Part shown: piece after piece, positions 36,172 to 46,218 of the stretch
How positions within the stretch are numbered: the first letter of the stretch is position 1
Layout: every line of letters starts with the position of its first letter
Source: Gemmatimonadota bacterium
GTDB lineage: Bacteria > Gemmatimonadota > Gemmatimonadetes > Longimicrobiales > Gaopeijiaceae
DNA length: 55,195 nucleotides
Assembly (NCBI GenBank): GCA_003248075.1
Contig: QJYK01000232.1
Coordinates: 1-55,195 of the forward strand
Direction: 5' to 3'
The notes under the pieces: model-generated
Databases searched by the model: none
Told to the model about the DNA's origin: nothing
The model's input: the letters and a program-made list of their open reading frames with translations, nothing else
Program-made: the position numbers and the translations under genes

Positions 36172-36939
36172 TCAACGCGACCGGTCGAGGAAGCGGCGGA
36201 CGCCGTCGCGGCATGCTTCGGTCATGCGCGCCTCGACGTTGACGCGGGCGCCCCGCTCCACCCCCTCGGAGAACGACAGGTCCGCCAGCTCGTAGAGGAG
36301 CGCCTTGGTCATGCGGATCGCCGAGGTGGGGAGGGACGCCAGGGCTCCAAGCCTTCGAGCGCATCCGTGCTCGAAGTCGTCCGCATCGAACACGTCCGTG
36401 ACCAGGCCGATCCGTCTGGCGTCCGGGGCACCGATCCGGTGGCCCCGAGCCACCAGGTCGAACGCGGCACTCTCGCCGACCTTCCTGCGCAGGACCGCCA
36501 TCGCCATCGCCGCCACGAATCCGAGGTGCACCTCGGGGTATCCGAACTCCGCGTCCGCGCGCGCGAGCACGATGTCGCACGACGTGGCCAGCCCGCATCC
36601 ACCGGCAAGGGCCCTGCCCTTCACCAGTGACACCACCGGCAGGGGGTGCGCGCGGATCATCGCGAACAGGTCACCGAGGGAGCGCGCGTCAGCGAGGTTC
36701 TCCTCCTCGCTCATCGACGAGATGCGCTCGAGCTCGGCCAGGTCGGCTCCGGAGCAGAAGTCCGGGCCGCGCGCGGCGATCGCGACGACGCGCGTGTGCG
36801 GGTCGGTCCCCGCACGCCTCAGCCCGTCCTTGAGTGCGGCCACCAGCTCCTGGTTGAGCGCGTTGCGCTTGTCCGGACGGTTGAGCGTGAGCGTCGCGAC
36901 GCCGTCGTCCAGCGCATGCAGGAGGACGCCCTCGCTCAC
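36172..36939 (-). CDS. Enoyl-CoA hydratase, LiuC/AtuE-like
   Basis: 255 residues from a GTG at 36939 that overlaps the previous stop (GTGA). Crotonase marks are FCSGADLAELERI and LAGGCGLATSCDIVLARADAEFGYPEVHLGF. The first catalytic Glu position is Gly116, while the second, Glu136, is kept. The loss of the first Glu and the GGxGL wording are typical of methylglutaconyl- and isohexenylglutaconyl-CoA hydratases (LiuC/AtuE) rather than generic crotonases. The product would be a branched 3-hydroxyglutaryl-type CoA. Its neighbours, AtuA proteins and a carboxyltransferase, support this. Generic short-chain hydratase cannot be excluded. Confidence 0.82.
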   Translation of the reverse strand: MSEGVLLHALDDGVATLTLNRPDKRNALNQELVAALKDGLRRAGTDPHTRVVAIAARGPDFCSGADLAELERISSMSEEENLADARSLGDLFAMIRAHPLPVVSLVKGRALAGGCGLATSCDIVLARADAEFGYPEVHLGFVAAMAMAVLRRKVGESAAFDLVARGHRIGAPDARRIGLVTDVFDADDFEHGCARRLGALASLPTSAIRMTKALLYELADLSFSEGVERGARVNVEARMTEACRDGVRRFLDRSR

Positions 36940-37328
36940 GGCGCCTGGTCCGCTTCCGGCGCCCAGCCCTCGGGGACGCGGCCGCGGCCTCTCACGAGCT
37001 CGGCAACCTCCTCGGACACGTCGAGCTCCATCCGGAGCATGGCGGTGCTGAAGACCTTCCCCTGCGCGTCGTTCATGAGCGACATGGTCCCGCCTCCGTC
37101 CAACGCCCCGTGGAGGAGGAAGTTGAGCGCACCCAGGTTGGGAAGCTCAAAGCGCTCGACCCCACCCTGCAGCATGGGGCCGAAGTGCTCCGCCACGCGC
37201 GCCGGGGTGAGCTGCTCGCGCAGCAGCTCATAGTGTGCGGCGTCGTACGCGATCACCCCCACGTTCGCGGTGTCGCCCTTGTCGCCGGAGCGTGCGTGAG
37301 CCAGATGCACCAGCTGGATGCGCGTCAT
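36936..37328 (-). CDS. AtuA-like C-terminal domain protein
   Basis: 130 residues beginning MTRIQLVHLAHARSGDKGDTANVGVIAYD, the opening of the AtuA-like ferredoxin-fold domain that forms the C-terminal part of long AtuA proteins. HFGPMLQGGVERFELPNLGALNFLLHGALDGGGTMSL follows. It overlaps both its upstream (AtuA) and downstream (crotonase) genes by four bases. Here the domain is a separate protein, so it probably joins AtuA non-covalently. The biochemical role of AtuA proteins is not established; they accompany acyclic terpene, leucine and related branched acyl-CoA pathways. Confidence 0.85.
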   Translation of the reverse strand: MTRIQLVHLAHARSGDKGDTANVGVIAYDAAHYELLREQLTPARVAEHFGPMLQGGVERFELPNLGALNFLLHGALDGGGTMSLMNDAQGKVFSTAMLRMELDVSEEVAELVRGRGRVPEGWAPEADQAP

Positions 37329-38695
37329 ACCTCGAGCACCTCCACGGTCAAATGCGGCTCCACGGCTTTGCGCTCGATAAGTGCAGGCCAGTAGGCCATG
37401 ATCTCCTGAACCCTGGGGCGGCCGCCCGCGAATCCGGTCACCGAAGGCGGACCGGTCAGGACCAGCGGTGCGATCTCGCGGGTGAAGCGCTCGACCGAGC
37501 CTCGATCGTCTGAGCGCACACCGATGCGGAGCTCGACCTCCGGGAGGTCCGCCGGCGGCTCACCGACCAGGGGGCCGTGCGTGGAGTCCCAGCCCACGAG
37601 CTCGGTCCGCAACTCGCCGTAGCGCAGGTCGAGCCGGTCGAGTCGCTGCCGGAGGATGCGGGCTCCCGCCCTGGCCTTCGCCGCCGCGTCCGGCCAGGTG
37701 TACGTGAGGGTACCCACCGCCTTCCACCCCGCGGCGTACGCGATGGATACCTTGAGAAACGGTGTGGGTCGGGCTCCCTTCACGCCGTGGACCCGCACCC
37801 GGTCGTCGCCGAGGTCCTCGAGGTGGATCGTGGTGAAGTCGGCTACGACGTCCGGCGTGATGTAGGCCCTGGGGTCACCCATCTCGTAGACGATCTGCTC
37901 CGTCACCGAGGCGCGTGTGACGCGTCCGCCGCTCCCGGGATGCTTGGTCACCACGAAGCTCCCGTCCTCGAACATCTCCACGATGGGAAACCCGACGGTG
38001 GCCAGATCCGGGATCGTCCACCAATCGATCATGCAATTGCCGCCCGTGCACTGCGCGCCGCACTCGTTGATGTGACCGGCGACGACCCCGGCGGCGATCC
38101 GATCGAAGTCGTCGGGGCCCCATCCGAGCTCATGCAGAAGCGGCGCGTAGGTCAGCGCCGTGTCTGTGCTGCGTCCCGTCACCACGACGTCGGCTCCCCG
38201 CCGGAGGGCCTCGACGATCGGTACCGCACCGATGTACGCGTTCGCACTCTGGACCCGCTCCCGTACCTCCGAAAGGGGAGCGCCGGTTTCCATGTTGCTG
38301 AGCGAGTGACCCTCGTCCAGAAGGTGATCCAGGCGGTCCATCAGGTCGTCCCCGCGTACGAGCCCGACGCGGGCCCTGCCGCCGACACCGGCTTCGCGAC
38401 CGACGCGGACGAGGGCCTCGGCGCACCCGACGGGATGGACGCCTCCCGCGTTCGTCACGACACGGATGCCGCGCTCGATGCAGGCCGGGAAGATCCGCTC
38501 CATGAGCGGCACGAAGTCGCGTGCGTACCCGGCACCCGGGTCCCGGGCTCTCTGCTTCTGAAGGATCGACATCGTGACCTCGGCCAGGTAGTCGAGCATC
38601 AGATAATCGATCGGCCCTCCCTCGACCTGCCGGACCGGCGCTTCGAGGTCGTCCCCCCAGAAGCCCTGGCCGCTGGCGACCCGGATCATCCTCAA
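37325..38695 (-). CDS. AtuA-family protein (DUF1446), catalytic-like domain
   Basis: 456 residues. The frame begins at a TTG at 38695 overlapping the carboxyltransferase stop (TTGA) with GGAGGG six bases upstream; an ATG at 38689 is the alternative. The DUF1446 domain fills the protein: IRVASGQGFWGDDLEAPVRQ, the conserved GPIDYLMLDYLAEVTMSIL, VVTNAGGVHPVGCAEALVRV, ADVVVTGRSTDTALTYAPLL, and GHINECGAQCTGGNC with several cysteines. Pseudomonas AtuA is about 590 residues and includes the domain encoded here by the next gene, so this locus is split. AtuA is required for acyclic terpene use, but its reaction is unknown. Confidence 0.88.
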   Translation of the reverse strand: MRMIRVASGQGFWGDDLEAPVRQVEGGPIDYLMLDYLAEVTMSILQKQRARDPGAGYARDFVPLMERIFPACIERGIRVVTNAGGVHPVGCAEALVRVGREAGVGGRARVGLVRGDDLMDRLDHLLDEGHSLSNMETGAPLSEVRERVQSANAYIGAVPIVEALRRGADVVVTGRSTDTALTYAPLLHELGWGPDDFDRIAAGVVAGHINECGAQCTGGNCMIDWWTIPDLATVGFPIVEMFEDGSFVVTKHPGSGGRVTRASVTEQIVYEMGDPRAYITPDVVADFTTIHLEDLGDDRVRVHGVKGARPTPFLKVSIAYAAGWKAVGTLTYTWPDAAAKARAGARILRQRLDRLDLRYGELRTELVGWDSTHGPLVGEPPADLPEVELRIGVRSDDRGSVERFTREIAPLVLTGPPSVTGFAGGRPRVQEIMAYWPALIERKAVEPHLTVEVLEV

Positions 38696-40308
38696 CGGAT
38701 TCCCTCCGGGAGCTGGAACGGGCCCAGGTGAGGTCCCGGGTTGTGCAGGGCGGCGCGCAGGAGCAGACCGAGGGCGGGCCGTAGCTCCTCGGGGAGCACA
38801 ACGGCGTCCACGAAGCCCCGAGCCGCCGCGAAACGGGCGTCGAGCTGCCGGTCGTACTCGGCGCGAACCTCGTCCATCTTCGTGGTCAGGTCCTCGTCCG
38901 GGATCTTCCCTTCGGCCCTGAGCCGGTCCAGCTGCGCGCTGAACAAGGCCATGACCGCGCTCTCGCCCTCCATGACCCCCATACGGCCCGTGGGGAGCGA
39001 CAGGAGAAAATCGGGGTCGAACCCCTGCCCTGCCATGGCGTAGTACCCTGCACCCGACGCGTGGTTGAGCGTGAGGACGAGCTTGGGCACCGTGGCGGTG
39101 GCCATCGCTTCCACGAACTCGGCGCCGGCCCGGATGATCCCGGAATGCTCCGCCTCGGTGCCCACCATGAACCCAGACACGTCCTGCACGAACAGAAGCG
39201 GGGTCCGGTGGCGGTTCATGGTCTCGATGAAGTAGGCCACCTTGCGGGCGCTCTCGGTGTAGACGATCCCACCGAACCGCGGCGCTCCGCCGCCCGCCGG
39301 CTTCATTAGCCCACGTGCGTTGGCGATCACGCCGACGGGCAGGCCGTCCAGGAAGCCGGTACCGCAGATCATCTCGGCCGCGTGTCCGGGCTGGAACTCG
39401 TCCAGCCCCTCCCCGTCCAGCACGGTCTCGAGAACCGCCCGCGCGTCGTAGGGCTGGCGGTGGTCGTCCGGGAGGAGGTCGTACAGGTCGAACGGGCTCC
39501 GCCGCGGCGGGGTGACCGGGCGAGGAGGCGCGGGAGTCGGCCGCGGCAGCTCACGCACCAGCTCGCGCAGCTTGTCGATGCAGGACCCATCGTCGGGCAG
39601 CGCGTAATGTGCGACGCCGCTCACCTGGGTGTGGACCCGGGCGCCGCCCAGCTCCTCGGCTCCGACGCTCTGGCCCGTCGCGCCCTTGACGAGGTTGGGG
39701 CCGCCGAGTCCCATGAACGACGTGCCCTCGACCATCAGGATCACGTCGGAGAGCGCGGGTAGGTACGCGCCCCCGGCGATGCACGGTCCCATGACCGCGG
39801 CCAGCTGCGGAATACCGAGATACCGCCGCATGACCGAGTTGTAATAGAAGAGCCGCGCGGCGCCGTATTGACCCGGGAACACGCCACCCTGATACGGGAG
39901 GTTGACCCCGGCCGAGTCGACCAGGTAGACGATCGGAATGCGGCAGCGCATGGCGATCTCCTGCGCACGGAGCATCTTCTTGATCGTCTCCGGCCACCAG
40001 GACCCCGCCTTCACGGTCGCGTCGTTCGCGACCACGACGGCTTCTCTTCCTTCGATACGACCGACGCCTGTTACGACGCCCGCGCCCGGCGCCTGGCCGT
40101 CGTAGCGGTCGTGCGCGACCAGGAGTCCCACCTCCAGCCAGGTCGCCCCGTCGTCCAGGAGCCGCTCGAGGCGCTCCCGTGCGGTCAGCTTCCCCTGAGC
40201 GTGCTGGCGGTCGATGCGCTCGGGCCCTCCGCCCGCGCGCAGTGCCCGGCGCAGCTCCTCGAGCTCGGCGGCGAGCTCGGCAAGTCGCCCCCGCTCGCCC
40301 GCGCTCAC
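38692..40308 (-). CDS. Acyl-CoA carboxylase beta subunit (carboxyltransferase)
   Basis: About 538 residues from a GTG at 40308; the longer open frame into the mutase gene is not family-like. The crotonase-fold carboxyltransferase halves are evident: YQGGVFPGQYGAARLFYYNS, MGPCIAGGAYLPALSD and LGGPNLVKGATGQSVGAEELGGARVHTQVSG in the N half, then GLPVGVIANARGLM and NHASGAGYYAMAG in the C half. It transfers carboxyl from biotin to a branched acyl-CoA, as in methylcrotonyl- or geranyl-CoA carboxylase. The biotin carboxylase/BCCP alpha subunit is not in the window, so the enzyme depends on a gene elsewhere. Neighbouring AtuA and LiuC/AtuE-like genes point to 3-methylcrotonyl-, geranyl- or a related acyl-CoA. 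Confidence 0.9.
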   Translation of the reverse strand: MSAGERGRLAELAAELEELRRALRAGGGPERIDRQHAQGKLTARERLERLLDDGATWLEVGLLVAHDRYDGQAPGAGVVTGVGRIEGREAVVVANDATVKAGSWWPETIKKMLRAQEIAMRCRIPIVYLVDSAGVNLPYQGGVFPGQYGAARLFYYNSVMRRYLGIPQLAAVMGPCIAGGAYLPALSDVILMVEGTSFMGLGGPNLVKGATGQSVGAEELGGARVHTQVSGVAHYALPDDGSCIDKLRELVRELPRPTPAPPRPVTPPRRSPFDLYDLLPDDHRQPYDARAVLETVLDGEGLDEFQPGHAAEMICGTGFLDGLPVGVIANARGLMKPAGGGAPRFGGIVYTESARKVAYFIETMNRHRTPLLFVQDVSGFMVGTEAEHSGIIRAGAEFVEAMATATVPKLVLTLNHASGAGYYAMAGQGFDPDFLLSLPTGRMGVMEGESAVMALFSAQLDRLRAEGKIPDEDLTTKMDEVRAEYDRQLDARFAAARGFVDAVVLPEELRPALGLLLRAALHNPGPHLGPFQLPEGIR

Positions 40309-40339
40309 CGGCAGGCGACCGCAGCCACGAGGTGGGGCC

Positions 40340-40753
40340 TCAGACCGCGGGCCGGGAGGCGAACCACTCCCGCACGTAGGCGATGGCGTCGGCGGTCGAG
40401 GTGCCAGGGCCGAACAGGCGCCCGACCCCCTGCGCCTCCAGGGCCTTGGCGTCGTCTTCCGGAATGATCCCGCCACCGGTCAGGAGCACGTGGTCGACCC
40501 CGGCGTCCAGCAGGAGCGCTCGAACCCGGGGAAAGAGGGTCATGTGGGCGCCCGACAGGATCGACATGGCCACCACGTCGACGTCTTCCTGCACCGCGGC
40601 GGCCACGATCATCTCGGGTGTCTGGTGGAGACCCGTATAGATGACCTCGAAGCCGGCGTCGCGGAACGCCGCCGCGATCACCTTCGCGCCACGGTCGTGC
40701 CCGTCCAGCCCCGGCTTGGCCACGAGGATTCTGATCTTGCGCTCATCGGACAT
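40340..40753 (-). CDS. icmB: Cobalamin-binding small subunit of an acyl-CoA mutase (isobutyryl-type)
   Basis: 137 residues from the ATG at 40753 with AGGAG eight bases upstream. It is a complete B12-binding Rossmann domain: [10 protein letters not shown] with Asp17-x-His19-xx-Gly22, the lower axial His19, [13 protein letters not shown] and [16 protein letters not shown]. It serves as the separate adenosylcobalamin subunit for the large subunit at 41595-43316, the split form found in isobutyryl-CoA mutase and in archaeal-type methylmalonyl-CoA mutase. The length matches IcmB (about 136). An independent promoter may lie just upstream. Confidence 0.85.
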   Translation of the reverse strand: MSDERKIRILVAKPGLDGHDRGAKVIAAAFRDAGFEVIYTGLHQTPEMIVAAAVQEDVDVVAMSILSGAHMTLFPRVRALLLDAGVDHVLLTGGGIIPEDDAKALEAQGVGRLFGPGTSTADAIAYVREWFASRPAV

Positions 40754-40799
40754 GCGCTCGGCTCCTGAGCGGTTTGCGCGTTCGGTCGCAAGGCGCCGA

Positions 40800-40828
40800 A
40801 ATGTAGACACGAAGCGGCCATACGGTAA
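40800..40828 (-). promoter_or_regulatory. Candidate promoter for the small mutase subunit
   Basis: On the minus strand TTACCG (40828-40823) and TACATT (40805-40800) are 17 bases apart, in the 134-base gap after the HAD gene, 47 bases before the small-subunit start. Box matches are moderate (3/6 and 4/6). Confidence 0.35.
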
Positions 40829-40839
40829 GCGCGACGCCC

Positions 40840-40856
40840 CACGGTCCGGCACCGTG
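40840..40856 (-). repeat. Inverted repeat between HAD and small-subunit genes
   Basis: CACGGT-CCGGC-ACCGTG is a perfect 6-bp stem with a 5-base loop, 31 bases after the HAD stop and just before the candidate promoter. It may partly end the upstream transcript; no T tract follows. Confidence 0.35.
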
Positions 40857-40887
40857 AGCGGGCCTTCACGCGGTCGCACGGGCCACG

Positions 40888-41592
40888 TCAACTGCCTGCC
40901 GGTATCCCCAGGAACTGCGGAAGCGCGGCGAGGGTCGAGATCGTCGGAGCCCGTGACGCGTGGAGCCCGAGAGGATCCACCAGCACGCACGCCATGCCCG
41001 CCCTCGTGGCGCCCCGATAGTCCACCGTGAGCAGATCCCCAACGTAGAGACAGGCGTCCGCGGGGACGCCCAACCGGGTGACCGCGTAGTCGAAGATCCT
41101 CCGGTCGGGCTTCTCGAAGCCCACGACCTCGGAGTCGACCACGAACTCGAAGCGCGCCGCCAGGCCCACTTCCTGGAGCAGCCCCTCGACGCGTCCGTCG
41201 GCATTCGAGATCACCGCCAGGCGGTAGCCGGCCTCGCGCAGGCAGTCCAGGGCCCACGCGGTCCCCTCCTCCACCCATGTCCAAAGGTGCGACTCCGCGT
41301 GGGCGCGTTCGAGGAGACGCCCGGCCTCCGACAAGCGATCCTCGGGGACGCCGGCCCGCCGGAAGAGCTCCATGAAGTACCCGTGCCACACCTCGGGCTC
41401 CGTCCCCACGTGGCCGGCGCCGAGCGCTTCGTGCAGCAACCTGCGAGCCTCCAGCTCGGAGCGGCGGATCTCCTCGACCTCCGTGGAGGCGCCGGCAGGC
41501 CGGAGCACGTCGCGCAGCCTGCGCGCATCGAGGTGGACCAGGGTATTGCCAGCGTCGAAGAGAATGGCGCTGTAGCGCCCGGCCTCGGTCAC
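40888..41592 (-). CDS. HAD-superfamily hydrolase
   Basis: 234 residues from a GTG at 41592, two bases after the stop of the mutase large subunit. Motif I is [11 protein letters not shown]; the nucleophile Asp is present but the usual second Asp (DxDxT) is Gly, as in REG-2-like and several DxGxT members. Motif II is AVISNADG, and motifs III/IV are [14 protein letters not shown] and [19 protein letters not shown] helical cap lies between motifs I and II. It is probably a phosphatase or dehalogenase-type enzyme of subfamily IA. Its position between the two mutase subunits suggests a housekeeping or repair role in that pathway, but the substrate is unknown. Confidence 0.88.
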   Translation of the reverse strand: MTEAGRYSAILFDAGNTLVHLDARRLRDVLRPAGASTEVEEIRRSELEARRLLHEALGAGHVGTEPEVWHGYFMELFRRAGVPEDRLSEAGRLLERAHAESHLWTWVEEGTAWALDCLREAGYRLAVISNADGRVEGLLQEVGLAARFEFVVDSEVVGFEKPDRRIFDYAVTRLGVPADACLYVGDLLTVDYRGATRAGMACVLVDPLGLHASRAPTISTLAALPQFLGIPAGS

Positions 41593-41594
41593 CG

Positions 41595-43316
<1,722 letters not shown>

Positions 43317-43394
43317 GCGAGCTCCTGGGCAGTCTGGCGCCGACCCACGTCCGGCGCGCCTGGGGATGGCCGAAGAGGCTACCCCCTAACTCAA

Positions 43395-43424
43395 AAGATG
43401 TCCCTCGCGCGGAAACCCGGTCAA
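43395..43424 (-). promoter_or_regulatory. Candidate promoter of the mutase operon
   Basis: On the minus strand TTGACC (43424-43419) and CATCTT (43400-43395) are 18 bases apart in the 104-base gap before the mutase large subunit. The -35 box overlaps the meaB stop codon. Confidence 0.35.
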
Positions 43425-44497
43425 CGCGAAGCCCGCGAGCCCAGGAGCCCTTCCAGAATCGCCCCGGCCACGGAATACGGCGTTGCCGAGCCCTTCGCGA
43501 TGCGGTCGAGTCCGTCTTCCAGGCCGGCCTGCACGGAGGGCGACTTCCACGCCACGCGCCGCAGCTCGCGGTCCACGACGTCACGAATGCGGGTGCCCGC
43601 CCGCGCTCGCCGACGCAACACCAGCTCGCTGGTTTCGGCCATCCACTCCCGGTGGCGGGAAACCGCGTCCAGGAGCCCGTCCACCCCCTCGCCCGTTTGC
43701 GCGACGGTCTTGAGAACGGGGATCGTCCACGTGCCCGTCTCCAGCGCGACGTCCCGGGACCGACGCTTGGCGACGACCCGGCTCAGGTCCACCCCATGAT
43801 GGGCGGGCACGTCCTTGAGGGCGCTGCCAGCGCGGAGGTGCATGGCCTGTCGGATCTCCTTCACCAGCCGGTCCGCGCCGGGGCGGTCGGCCTTGTTGAT
43901 CACGAAGATGTCGGCGATCTCCATGAGACCCGCCTTCATGGCCTGGATGCCGTCACCGGACTCGGGGACGAGGACGACCACGACCGTGTCCGCGGCCGCG
44001 GTGATCTCCAGCTCGGTCTGCCCCACCCCCACGGTCTCCACCAGGACCCGCTCGATCCCGAAGGCATCGATCAGGTCGAGGACCTCCTTGGTGGTCGTGG
44101 CCAGCCCCCCCAGCGACCCTCGGGTCGCCATCGAGCGGATGAAGATGCCGGGATCCGTGGCCAGATCGTTCATCCGGATTCGGTCGCCGAGCAGCGCCCC
44201 TCCGGAGAAGGGTGACGTGGGGTCGACCGCCACGACGCCCACGCGCTCGTCTTGACGCCGATAGGCTGCCGCCATTCCCGCCAGCAGGCTCGATTTGCCC
44301 GCGCCCGGCGGACCGGTGAAACCCACGCGCGCCGCGCGTGGGCCGGCGGACAGCACGCGATGCAGCAACGCCTGGAAGCCGGTACGCTCGTTCTCCACCA
44401 CCGAGATCGCGCGGGCCAGGGCGGTCACCTTCCCCTCTCGGAAGCGTTCGAGAAGAGGCTCGAGGCTGGACGGGAGGTCGGCGACCGGCTCGATCAT
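43421..44497 (-). CDS. meaB: Acyl-CoA mutase-associated GTPase MeaB
   Basis: 358 residues of the ArgK/MeaB family. Walker A is GPPGAGKSS (62-70), with VGVVAVDPTSPFSGGALLGDRIRM, switch and Walker B near ERVLVETVGVGQTELEI, and the base-recognition motif VINKADRPGADR. It is a P-loop GTPase chaperone that loads adenosylcobalamin and protects B12 mutases from inactivation. It is encoded 104 bases upstream of the mutase large subunit on the same strand, the normal partnership. The N-terminal helical arm and C-terminal helical dimer arm of MeaB are both present. Confidence 0.94.
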   Translation of the reverse strand: MIEPVADLPSSLEPLLERFREGKVTALARAISVVENERTGFQALLHRVLSAGPRAARVGFTGPPGAGKSSLLAGMAAAYRRQDERVGVVAVDPTSPFSGGALLGDRIRMNDLATDPGIFIRSMATRGSLGGLATTTKEVLDLIDAFGIERVLVETVGVGQTELEITAAADTVVVVLVPESGDGIQAMKAGLMEIADIFVINKADRPGADRLVKEIRQAMHLRAGSALKDVPAHHGVDLSRVVAKRRSRDVALETGTWTIPVLKTVAQTGEGVDGLLDAVSRHREWMAETSELVLRRRARAGTRIRDVVDRELRRVAWKSPSVQAGLEDGLDRIAKGSATPYSVAGAILEGLLGSRASR

Positions 44498-44507
44498 CGG
44501 ATGTCAG

Positions 44508-46169
44508 CTAGCGCCATTCGTCGGGGCGGATGCCACGAGCGTGACGCAGAGGGTTCTCGAGGAGATGCGTGGGAAGGAAGAGCACGATGACGAACATCAG
44601 GAGCGAGACGACCAGCCCGGCACCCAATAGCCACCAATTCCTGACCGCCAGGAACAGGATCGAGCTGATGACCGCCGTCGCGGTAGCGAATATACTGAGT
44701 AGTAACCGTCGTGCCTGGAGATGCAGGAAACGCTCCTGAGCCTGTACGTCTCGCGGGTGCACGCGCACACGTAGCTCCTCACGCTCGGCTCGGGTCACGA
44801 GATCACGAATCGAGCGTACGGCGGTCTGGGCCTCCTCCACGAAGCTGCGCGCCATCTGAGCGGGTTGGTGGCCGGTTGTCCGCGCCAGGTCACCCTGGTT
44901 CGAGCGCACGACGCCACGGATGAAGCTCAGTCCGTCGAACTCCGGATCGTAGCGGAAGGCGAGGCCCTCGATCAGGACCGCAGTTCGCAGGAAGTACACT
45001 AGCTCCTGCGGAAGCAACAGGGGCCAGGTGTAGAAGGTGTCGAGCACCGCCGAGGTGACCTCTTCGATGATTCGCTTCCGGTTCGTCGTCTTGGCGCGTT
45101 CCACGATGCGAAGGATCTCGCCCGCGGCCTCCCGGATCTCGCCCCGCGACACCTCGGGACTGATCATGCCGAGCCGATACATCTCGTTGATGACCCCGTC
45201 CAGATCCTCGCGCCCCAAGGCCAAGGCGATATTGAGGATCGACTCGCGGGTCCACCTCGGCACTTCGAGCACCGCGCCCCAGTCGAGCACGATCAGGGTT
45301 CCGTCGCGCTGGATGAGCAGGTTGCCGGGGTGGGGATCCGCGTGCATGAAGCCGTCGACCATCATCATGCGTAGGTAGACCCCCGTCACGGTCGCCATCA
45401 TCTGATTGAACGCGAGGCGCCCGGACGCGAAATCGTCCTGGAGCCGATCGATCTTGGTTCCGGGGCAGTGCTCCATCACCAGGACGCGTCGGCGCGTGAA
45501 GCGCTCCAGCACGTCGGGCGCGCGCACCCTCCGATCGGACCGGAAGACCCGCTTGAAGCGGGCCATGTTCTCCGACTCCTGACGGAAGTCCATTTCGGCG
45601 CGCACCCGGACGCTGAACTCGCGAACCACGTTGGTCACCGCTCGCACATGGTGGTTCGGAAAGAGGATGTTCAGCCACCAGAGCAGCCGGAACGAGATGT
45701 CGAGGTCGAGCGCCACCGCGCTCTCCACCTCCGGCCGGAGCACCTTCACCACGACGTCGCGCCCCTGAACGCGAGCCCGATGCACCTGGCCGAGACTGGC
45801 CGCCGCGATCGGCTCGCGCTCGAAGTGCTCCAGGATCTCGGCTGCGAGCCCCTCCAGCTCGGACTTGATGACGCGGATGATCTCCTCGGGGTCGTCGGCT
45901 GGAACCTGGTCCTGGAGCCGACCCACCTCCGACAGATAGGGTTCGGGCAGAATGTCCGCACGCGCGCTGAAGAGCTGGGCCAGCTTCACGAACGTCGGAC
46001 CCAGATTGGCGAGCATGGCGGTCAGGCGCTCCGCCCTCTTGCGGTGGTGCTCCACGGTCCGCGGGACCGGGCGCCCGAAGAGGACCCACGCGCGCCGGTC
46101 CCGCAGGAAGGCGACGACGAACGGACTCAGGCGAGCGAGCACCGAGACGCCGCGAGCAAGCCGTTTCAC
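44508..46169 (-). CDS. UbiB/AarF-family (ABC1/ADCK) kinase-like protein
   Basis: 553 residues from a GTG at 46169 with GGAGGAGG four bases upstream. The ABC1 core has LGPTFVKLAQLFSARADILP, where the family KxGQ motif reads KLAQ (Gly to Ala), IAAASLGQVHRARV for the Ala-rich nucleotide loop, MHADPHPGNLLI and VLDWGAVLEV. Two C-terminal membrane helices follow (IFATATAVISSILFLAV and WWLLGAGLVVSLLMFVIVL). UbiB proteins support quinone synthesis or lipid handling, probably as atypical ATPases. In this organism menaquinone biosynthesis is a plausible beneficiary. It is 10 bases upstream of meaB on the same strand. Confidence 0.9.
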   Translation of the reverse strand: MKRLARGVSVLARLSPFVVAFLRDRRAWVLFGRPVPRTVEHHRKRAERLTAMLANLGPTFVKLAQLFSARADILPEPYLSEVGRLQDQVPADDPEEIIRVIKSELEGLAAEILEHFEREPIAAASLGQVHRARVQGRDVVVKVLRPEVESAVALDLDISFRLLWWLNILFPNHHVRAVTNVVREFSVRVRAEMDFRQESENMARFKRVFRSDRRVRAPDVLERFTRRRVLVMEHCPGTKIDRLQDDFASGRLAFNQMMATVTGVYLRMMMVDGFMHADPHPGNLLIQRDGTLIVLDWGAVLEVPRWTRESILNIALALGREDLDGVINEMYRLGMISPEVSRGEIREAAGEILRIVERAKTTNRKRIIEEVTSAVLDTFYTWPLLLPQELVYFLRTAVLIEGLAFRYDPEFDGLSFIRGVVRSNQGDLARTTGHQPAQMARSFVEEAQTAVRSIRDLVTRAEREELRVRVHPRDVQAQERFLHLQARRLLLSIFATATAVISSILFLAVRNWWLLGAGLVVSLLMFVIVLFLPTHLLENPLRHARGIRPDEWR

Positions 46170-46218
46170 TCTACCTCCTCCGGCCTTCGTGCCGGCTCGC
46201 ACACAACCCGGCCCCGCA

